Shown: in pieces, positions 58,811 through 64,000 of the stretch | Numbering within the stretch: the stretch's first letter is position 1 | How the letters are laid out: each line of letters opens with the position of its first letter | Assembly (NCBI GenBank): GCA_039680605.1 | Contig: JBDKTA010000050.1 | Location: forward strand, 62,001 to 126,000 | Direction: 5' to 3' | Origin: Planctomycetaceae bacterium | Lineage (GTDB): Bacteria > Planctomycetota > Phycisphaerae > SM23-33 | Length of the DNA stretch: 64,000 bases | Notes under the pieces: model-generated | Database searches by the model: none | The model's input: the letters and a program-made list of their open reading frames with translations, nothing else | What the model was told of the DNA's origin: nothing | Translations under genes and position numbers: made by a program

Positions 58811-60110
58811 CGCCGGGGCCTTTCTTTTCCCACCGCTTGAGGTTCACCACGGCCGCCAGCGTGCTGCCGCTGTCGCGGATCTCGCGGCGGATGCGGTTCT
58901 CGGCCTCGAGCACGTCGGCGGCGCGGTTGGCCATTTCGACTGCTCGGGTGCGCGGCAGCACCATCACGCCGTCGTCGTCGGCGACGATCCAGTCGCCGGG
59001 AAAGATCGCCTGTCCGCCGATGGCGATGGGGGCGTTGATCTCGCCCAGACCGTGCGGATCGCCGGCGTGGCTGCATGTCAGCGTCGACCAGACGGGCAGG
59101 CCCAGGCGGCGGATGTCAGCCGTGTCGCGAACGGCCCCATGCACCACCAGTCCGGCGATCTGTTTGTTCCTGGCGCTCTCGGTGGCCAGTTCGCCCCAGA
59201 CCGCCGGGGCCAGCCCGCAGGCGTCGATCACGATCACGTCGCCCGGCCCGGCGGCGTCGATGGCCTCGACGGGCTTGGCCCAGTCGCCCGGCAGGGTCCG
59301 CACGGTGACGGCAGGCCCGCAGGCGAAGGTGCCCGGGACGAGTTGCTTCAGGCCCGGCAGGCACGCCAGGCGATGGGCGCCGTCGGAGATATTGCTGGTG
59401 CGCACCTTCGCCAGCAGCTCGCGCAGGCCCGAGCCCGAGGCCCGCTTGAAGTGCTCACTCGCCACCGCTTGGCCTGATTCCATCGCTTTGCGGATGGCCG
59501 CCGTGGCCGCCCGCGGGTCGTCGGCCTTGGTGATGGCCCCGCCGACGATGATGACATCGGCGCCGGCCGCCACCGCCGCCGTGGCGGTTTCGGAATTGAT
59601 GCCGCCGGCCACCGCCACGGTGAGATTCGTGGCCGCTCGCACGGCCTTGAGCAGCTCCATCGGATCGCGCCCCTGCATCTGCTGGTCGATGGGGCAGTGT
59701 ACGTCCACCCAGTCGACGCCCATCTCGCTCATGCGAGCCGCGGCGGCCGCCGGATCAGGGATGCCCATCAGGTCTACCGCCACGGCGATGCCGTAGTGCT
59801 TGCCCGCCTCGACGCACTCGCGGATGGTGCTTTCGCTGGCCGCGGCGCACACGGTCATGACCTGCGCGCCGGCCTTGGCTGCCGCCTCGGCCTCGATGCG
59901 CCCGGCGTCCATGGTCTTGGTGTCGGCGATGATCGTTTTGCCGGGCAGGAGCTGGCGAAGCTTACGCACCGCGTCGAGCCCTTCGGACTTGATCAGCGGC
60001 GTGCCGGCCTCGAAGTAATCCGCCCCGCCATCGGCGGCCGCCTTAGCCACCGCCAGCGCCCGAGGCAGTTCCAGAAAATCCAACGCCACTTGAAGTTTGG
60101 CTTTGCTCAT
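58794..60110 (-). CDS. 3-hexulose-6-phosphate synthase fused to an RraA-like domain
   Basis: 438 residues. Residues 1-210 are HPS, which condenses formaldehyde with ribulose-5-phosphate (or runs in reverse to make ribulose-5-phosphate): ALDFLELPRAL, catalytic D63-T-K-T-M-D68, VHCPIDQQMQG and AVAGGIN. Residues about 230-430 are RraA/demethylmenaquinone methyltransferase-like (GPAVTVRTLPGD, GDVIVIDACG, GLVVHGAVRDT). Such fusions are known, mainly in archaea; here the second domain may be a carboxylyase/aldolase rather than an RNase E inhibitor. ATG 60110 overlaps the hepT stop by 4 bp. Confidence 0.9.
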   Translation of the reverse strand: MSKAKLQVALDFLELPRALAVAKAAADGGADYFEAGTPLIKSEGLDAVRKLRQLLPGKTIIADTKTMDAGRIEAEAAAKAGAQVMTVCAAASESTIRECVEAGKHYGIAVAVDLMGIPDPAAAAARMSEMGVDWVDVHCPIDQQMQGRDPMELLKAVRAATNLTVAVAGGINSETATAAVAAGADVIIVGGAITKADDPRAATAAIRKAMESGQAVASEHFKRASGSGLRELLAKVRTSNISDGAHRLACLPGLKQLVPGTFACGPAVTVRTLPGDWAKPVEAIDAAGPGDVIVIDACGLAPAVWGELATESARNKQIAGLVVHGAVRDTADIRRLGLPVWSTLTCSHAGDPHGLGEINAPIAIGGQAIFPGDWIVADDDGVMVLPRTRAVEMANRAADVLEAENRIRREIRDSGSTLAAVVNLKRWEKKGPGDAIVG

Positions 60111-60454
60111 TGCTGCTCGTCATCCAGGAGCTTTTGAAGAGGGGCCAGAAGGAGTGGAAGATCATGCTGAATTGTGCGCCATACGATGGTCTCGGACACG
60201 CCAAAATAGACATGAACCAGTACGTTTCTTGTTGCGTTCATGAGGCCCCAGGGGATTTCGGGATGGTTCGCCACGATTTGCTTGGGCATGGCCCGAGCCG
60301 CCTCTCCAATGATCGTAAAGTTTCTGGCGACTGCATCCACCGTCTTGCGGTCAGCGCAAAACGCTTCAAAAGTCATATTGCGAGTGTACTCTTCAATGGC
60401 ATGCACGGCATCTATGATATCTCTGACGCGGAATTTCCAATCTCTAGGCGGCAC
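60107..60454 (-). CDS. hepT: HepT-like HEPN toxin
   Basis: 115 residues from GTG 60454, which follows AAGGAGG closely; this gives the usual family length. The longer frame to 60502 is rejected. HEPN RNase motif R-x4-H-x-Y is present as R76-NVLV-H81-V-Y83. The partner mntA overlaps by 11 bp upstream. In the known MntA/HepT system, MntA AMPylates the Tyr in this motif to silence the RNase. Its stop overlaps the start of the HPS fusion by 4 bp. Confidence 0.9.
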   Translation of the reverse strand: MPPRDWKFRVRDIIDAVHAIEEYTRNMTFEAFCADRKTVDAVARNFTIIGEAARAMPKQIVANHPEIPWGLMNATRNVLVHVYFGVSETIVWRTIQHDLPLLLAPLQKLLDDEQQ

Positions 60455-60734
60455 GTACGGCCTCCTTGAGAATTTGTTCTCGCATCTCTTTTCGCAGCGC
60501 ATCGCATGTTGCCAAGTCGACCTTTGTCCCCAGTATGCCTTCCAGAAAGAGCTTCAGGCCACAAAATGTAAACAACCCCACCGGCTCGGAGAACTCCACC
60601 AGAATATCTACATCGCTGAAATCCGTGGCCTCGTCGCGCGCGACCGAACCGAAGATCGACAGCGACTTGACGTGGAACTCGTCCATGCGGTTGCGGTTGT
60701 CGTGCAGGATTTTGATAACCTGTTCTTTCTTCAT
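60444..60734 (-). CDS. mntA: MntA-like minimal nucleotidyltransferase antitoxin
   Basis: 96 residues from ATG 60734, preceded by AAAGGTG. The catalytic pattern GS-x10-D-x-D is intact: G29-S30 ... D41-V-D43 (FGSVARDEATDFSDVD). It should neutralise the HepT-like toxin by AMPylation. It is first in the operon, just downstream of a good promoter at 60751-60779. Confidence 0.92.
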   Translation of the reverse strand: MKKEQVIKILHDNRNRMDEFHVKSLSIFGSVARDEATDFSDVDILVEFSEPVGLFTFCGLKLFLEGILGTKVDLATCDALRKEMREQILKEAVRAA

Positions 60735-60750
60735 ATTGCACCTTTGGCTT

Positions 60751-60779
60751 ATTATACGGCCGCTGCAGGCGTGTGTCAC
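60751..60779 (-). promoter_or_regulatory. Candidate promoter of the mntA-hepT-hps/rraA-phi operon
   Basis: On the minus strand GTGACA (60779-60774) and TATAAT (60756-60751) are separated by 17 bp, 17 bp before the mntA start. A near-perfect sigma70 match. It may also influence the divergent MttB-like gene, whose start is 25 bp away. Confidence 0.6.
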
Positions 60780-60803
60780 TAACCCAAGCAGGAGCAAGCA
60801 CTG

Positions 60804-62192
60804 GTGGACTTCATCAATCTCAGCGAATTGAACGTCGAGCGGATCTGGGCCGATGCGGTCAGGCTGATGGACCGGGTGGGCTTTTCAGTTCCCAATCCTT
60901 CCACCCTCAAGAAGCTGCAGGGCAAGCTGCCGCTGCGCGGCGGCCGCGTGTGCGTTCCGCCGCAGACAGCCCAGCATTACGCCGACGAGGTGCGGACGCG
61001 ATTTGGCTCCAAGCCCGAGGAGCTCGTTGTCAAACCCGTCGACAAGCTGAGCCTGTTCAACTCGTACCTCAACACGCACTGGGTCGATCCGGCCGACGGG
61101 CAGATCAAGCTGCACTCGACGGCAGACGTGATCCGCCACACCAAACTGGTTCTGGCGCTGGCCGAGGAGGGGACCATTGCACCCAATACCGCCGGCGTGC
61201 CGCAGGACGTGCCGCCGGAAATGCGGTTCATCATGGCCCACTACCTTCGGTGCCTTTACCTGCGCCAGCCGGGTCCCTTCGGGCTCATCCACAGCGAGGC
61301 CATGATGCGGTACTTCATCGAGATGGACGCGGTGATGGGGTTCCGCCCTGCTGTGGGCACCGAGATCATCTCGCCGCTGCAGTTCGCCGGCGATTCGGTC
61401 GACCTGGCGCTGGAGTACCACGACAAGGGCGTGCAGGTCTCGTGCGTCGATCCCATCCCGATCATGGGCGTCACCGCGCCTTCAGACTGGCACATGGCCT
61501 GGGCGCAGACTCTTGCCGAGAACATCGGAGCCTACACGATCTTCCGCGAGTGCGGCGTTGAGAAGATGGGCCCGCCCTCGATCCGCCTGTTCACGCCCAA
61601 TTGGGCCGCCTCGACCGTCTCCTTCAGCGGCCCGCAGCACGTGCTGGCGCTGATGACGCGCCGCAAGGTGCGCGAGTTCTTCAACATGCCCACGCCCTGG
61701 GGCGAACTGCTGCTGGTGAGCTCCAAGGCCCCCGACGCCCAGGCCGCCATCGAGAAGACTGCCGGCTGCATCCTGGCTCGCGTCTTCGGTCTCTGGGGCG
61801 TCGAAGGCGCCGGCGGGCTATGGATGGACGAGATCTTCAGCCCCCAGCAGCTCATCATCGACATCGAGGCCAAGCACTTTGCCGAGGGCGTCCGTGCCGA
61901 TGTGAGCCCGCGAGAGGGCGACGTGGTAGCCGTCGTCGAGGAAGGCCTCCGCAGCGGCGGGTTCCTCCAGGCCGACATGACGCTGGAAAACTTCCGTGAC
62001 TTCGTCTGGAACGCGGCCGTCTCCGACCAGCGCCCCCGCGGAAGCTGGACCGGCGACCACACCACGCTGCTGAAGAAAGCCACCGCCATCGCCGCGGACA
62101 AGCCCTCCCAGTACACCTATGAAATGACCGACACTCGCCGCGAAGGGCTTGACCGGATCATCGCCAAGGCGAGAAAAGAGTTTGGAGCATGA
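60804..62192 (+). CDS. MttB-family (trimethylamine methyltransferase-like) protein
   Basis: 462 residues starting GTG 60804 behind AGGAG. The MttB/COG5598 fold is suggested by EEGTIAPNTAGVPQDVP, MDAVMGFRPAVGTEIISPLQ, PIMGVTAPSDWHMAW and the C-terminal WMDEIFSPQQLIIDIE. Archaeal MttB needs pyrrolysine; here the frame is open with no internal UAG, so it belongs to the non-pyrrolysine group, whose known members act on glycine betaine or other quaternary amines. No corrinoid protein is adjacent. Divergent from the mntA operon; it ends 2 bp from a convergent beta-propeller gene. Confidence 0.8.
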   Translation: MDFINLSELNVERIWADAVRLMDRVGFSVPNPSTLKKLQGKLPLRGGRVCVPPQTAQHYADEVRTRFGSKPEELVVKPVDKLSLFNSYLNTHWVDPADGQIKLHSTADVIRHTKLVLALAEEGTIAPNTAGVPQDVPPEMRFIMAHYLRCLYLRQPGPFGLIHSEAMMRYFIEMDAVMGFRPAVGTEIISPLQFAGDSVDLALEYHDKGVQVSCVDPIPIMGVTAPSDWHMAWAQTLAENIGAYTIFRECGVEKMGPPSIRLFTPNWAASTVSFSGPQHVLALMTRRKVREFFNMPTPWGELLLVSSKAPDAQAAIEKTAGCILARVFGLWGVEGAGGLWMDEIFSPQQLIIDIEAKHFAEGVRADVSPREGDVVAVVEEGLRSGGFLQADMTLENFRDFVWNAAVSDQRPRGSWTGDHTTLLKKATAIAADKPSQYTYEMTDTRREGLDRIIAKARKEFGA

Positions 62193-62194
62193 TC

Positions 62195-63538
62195 CTACTT
62201 CTCAGCCCGAGAGGTCGTTGACGCCGGTGCCGTGCCGCCGACGGCATAGCAGGCGAGCTGGCCCGACCCGTCCTTGATGAGCAGGCATCCTTCGCCGAGG
62301 GCGACGTGGGAGTAGCAGTGGCCTCTGCTGTTGGCGATAGGATTCTCCAATGCGGCCAGTTCCTTGTATTTGTCGGGCGAGTTTCGCGCCGACTCCACCA
62401 GCAGCAGTCGCCGGTCGCCCCAGGCGATGAGCTTGTTGTCGCCGGTGACCAGTACCGATCCGGTCTCGCCGCCCATGGACCCTCCCTCCCACTTAAGAGC
62501 TCCCGTGGCCCAGTCCATGCAGTAAAGCTTTCTGCTAACGTCATAGACGTAGCCGTCGTGGGCGACAGGACTGCACACGTAGCTCTGGCGCACACCTTGC
62601 CACTGGCGGACGATCCCGCCGGGGGCTATTTTGAGGAAGGTGGACTTCTTGCCCGAAGCGTACTGGGCCGTCCCGGTTATGAGCACGGTGTCACCCAAAA
62701 CGCAAGGCGTGGGTATGTTCACGTTGAATGGCATGGCCCACTGGAGAAAGGCGACATTTTGCCCTTCGTGCCCGGAGTCGGCCCGCATCACGCGCAGCCC
62801 CTCCAGCGTGAAGCTGACGACGCAGGCAATGCCCTCGATCTCCATCATCACCGGACCGCAACTGTGGCCGGCCTGGCTCTTGTCCTGTGATGCCCAAACC
62901 CTGCGCCCGGTGCGCTTGTCGAAGGCCATGATATTGCCTTCCCGTGTGCTGCCAACCTCCATGATTGCCCAATCTTTGTAGATAAGGACATTCCCCGTGT
63001 AGCCGTAGTCCCTGCCGGGGTCTTGCCTGGCACTGCTGTGCCGGGCCGTGACTTTGTAAGCGTCGTACAGGTTGATATGCCAGACCTTCCTGGCTTGGTT
63101 ATCGGCAGTATCCCAGCAGTACAAGTCGCCGTCGTTGCCCCGCGTGTAGAGGTATCCGGTGTCCTTATCAAATGTGGGCGTGCAGGTAGGTCCTTCGGGG
63201 GATTCCCCCTTCTGAAACCGCCCGTCGCGTCTGGCCTTGTATTCCTGTTTCCAGATCGTTTTGCCGCTCTTGGCGTCCAGGCACCGCACGACATCCCCCT
63301 GCCCGCCCCAGCCCATGACATAGACTCTGCCACCGACGATAATGGGCGATCCGCCCAGACCAGCACCCACCGACATCTGCCATCTTTTGCGGATGTTCCA
63401 TTTTGTGCCGTCCCATCCGGAGGGGGCAGTGGTCACGCCATTACGCGCGGGGCCGCGCCACTGAGGCCAGGATTGAGCTTGAATTGCGCTTGTCGCCAGG
63501 ATGACGCCGAGCAGAAATACTACGGTTCGCATCCTCAT
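62195..63538 (-). CDS. Exported PQQ-like beta-propeller protein
   Basis: 447 residues. Signal peptide (TVVFLLGVILATSAIQAQ) then WPQWRGPARNGV and blades of the type AKSGKTIWKQEY, RTGRRVWASQDK and ATGALKWEGGS. ATG 63538 (or 63532). It begins 2 bp from the stop of galK, so they form an operon on the minus strand. No enzymatic residues can be assigned; a BamB-like or PQQ scaffold role is likely. Confidence 0.82.
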   Translation of the reverse strand: MRMRTVVFLLGVILATSAIQAQSWPQWRGPARNGVTTAPSGWDGTKWNIRKRWQMSVGAGLGGSPIIVGGRVYVMGWGGQGDVVRCLDAKSGKTIWKQEYKARRDGRFQKGESPEGPTCTPTFDKDTGYLYTRGNDGDLYCWDTADNQARKVWHINLYDAYKVTARHSSARQDPGRDYGYTGNVLIYKDWAIMEVGSTREGNIMAFDKRTGRRVWASQDKSQAGHSCGPVMMEIEGIACVVSFTLEGLRVMRADSGHEGQNVAFLQWAMPFNVNIPTPCVLGDTVLITGTAQYASGKKSTFLKIAPGGIVRQWQGVRQSYVCSPVAHDGYVYDVSRKLYCMDWATGALKWEGGSMGGETGSVLVTGDNKLIAWGDRRLLLVESARNSPDKYKELAALENPIANSRGHCYSHVALGEGCLLIKDGSGQLACYAVGGTAPASTTSRAEK

Positions 63539-63540
63539 GA

Positions 63541-64000
63541 TTACAGGCCTCTTTCACGCTCATGCGCATCGCCATTGAGATCCTGCGCACCTGCACAGGC
63601 GACTGTGGCGAAGATCGGGCAGCGGCGATTGAACTGTCGCTCGAAATCATCCACCACCTTCTCGCATACCGCATCGGCGGCGGCAGCGTCGGCCAGAATG
63701 ATCGCGCAGCCGCCGAAGCCTCCGCCGGTCATTCTTGCCCCGTACACGCCGGAGCACTTGGCGGCTGAGGCTACGATGGTGTCGAGTTCTTCGCAGCTTA
63801 CGTCGTAGTCGCCGGCCAGCGACTCGTGTGAGGCGTACATCAGTCTACCGAAGGTGGTGTAGTCGCCGGCCTTGAGGGCGGCGACGGCGTCAACGGTGCG
63901 GGCGATCTCGCCGACGGCGTGGCGGGCGCGGCGGAGTTCTTTGCCTTGGAGCGTGCCGGCGGCCGCGGCTTCTTCGATCTGCGCCGGCGTCACGTCGCGG
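63541..64000 (-). CDS. galK: Galactokinase, C-terminal part (truncated by window edge)
   Basis: 153 residues remain; the gene continues past 64000. The visible part starts RDVTPAQIEEA, fitting the conserved LRDVT segment, and contains YDVSCEELDTIV and the GHMP motif 3 GARMTGGGFGGCAI. The end matches GalK length. It phosphorylates galactose for the Leloir pathway. It overlaps nothing but lies 2 bp before the beta-propeller start. Confidence 0.9.
   Translation of the reverse strand, partial: RDVTPAQIEEAAAAGTLQGKELRRARHAVGEIARTVDAVAALKAGDYTTFGRLMYASHESLAGDYDVSCEELDTIVASAAKCSGVYGARMTGGGFGGCAIILADAAAADAVCEKVVDDFERQFNRRCPIFATVACAGAQDLNGDAHERERGL

Noticed and set aside
60804-62192. Pyrrolysine-containing trimethylamine methyltransferase
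   Set aside because: The reading frame is open throughout with no in-frame UAG, so the canonical Pyl residue is absent.
1-64000. tRNA or rRNA genes
   Set aside because: I looked for cloverleaf-like sequence in the intergenic gaps and for conserved rRNA segments and saw none; a tRNA-scan would settle small ones.

Overview
The window is GC-rich bacterial DNA carrying LPS genes (kdsA, lpxA, a mannose-1-phosphate guanylyltransferase), a PEP-CTERM protein, several PQQ-like beta-propeller proteins, two UroD-family proteins, and a TPR protein ending in two RNA polymerase alpha-CTD repeats. This mix points to a Gram-negative planctomycete, probably Phycisphaerae-like. Abundant Fe-S proteins, HemW, radical SAM enzymes and Etf/NADH flavoproteins suggest an anaerobe. 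Both statements are inferences from gene content. No rRNA, tRNA or CRISPR array was recognised. LAYOUT. 1-9.2 kb: end of an unknown gene, dnaN, two UroD-superfamily proteins (one with the H-x-C...C zinc motif of MtaA/MtbA/CmuA), a zinc-ribbon/GYF protein, a SpoIID-like protein, the TPR/alpha-CTD protein and a YegS-type lipid kinase. 9.3-17.3 kb: housekeeping genes (kdsA, hemW-like, FHA, fucU-like, ruvX, manC, dapA, an isocitrate dehydrogenase family gene, a DUF5989 mini-protein) plus a possible frameshifted small membrane ORF. 17.3-41.9 kb: 18 genes, all on the minus strand, many joined by 4-bp stop/start overlaps. In transcription order they encode a beta-propeller protein, ferredoxin, radical SAM protein, DUF116-polyprenyl synthase fusion, two alpha/alpha-toroid terpene-cyclase-like proteins, beta-propeller, GT-like protein, LolCD-type exporter, beta-propeller, NHL propeller, two Tat-type Fe-S proteins, a NapH-type membrane Fe-S protein, a membrane-anchored beta-propeller, a NuoE-NuoF-ferredoxin fusion, and a GltD-like flavoprotein that lacks its NAD(P)H-binding domain. 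This is the best candidate for an undescribed system: an isoprenoid-lipid pathway joined to an electron route from NADH to the cell envelope. 42-55 kb: lpxA, a uronate-isomerase-like amidohydrolase, proC, mutS, a XylR-like regulator divergent from a LamG/PEP-CTERM gene, and an acyl-CoA dehydrogenase with etfA/etfB. 55-64 kb: an exported Lys/Pro- and Met/His-rich protein, a TolB-like lipoprotein, an operon mntA-hepT-(hps-rraA)-phi in which a toxin-antitoxin pair leads RuMP genes, an MttB homologue, a beta-propeller and the end of galK. REPEATS. Almost every gap holds an inverted-repeat element of one of about a dozen unrelated sequence families. Arms are 8-41 bp and often built from short tandem units; arms often begin within 10 nt of a stop codon. 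One family, with core GGGCGTCTCGCCC or variants, also lies in frame inside three genes, where it is translated into short inserts.
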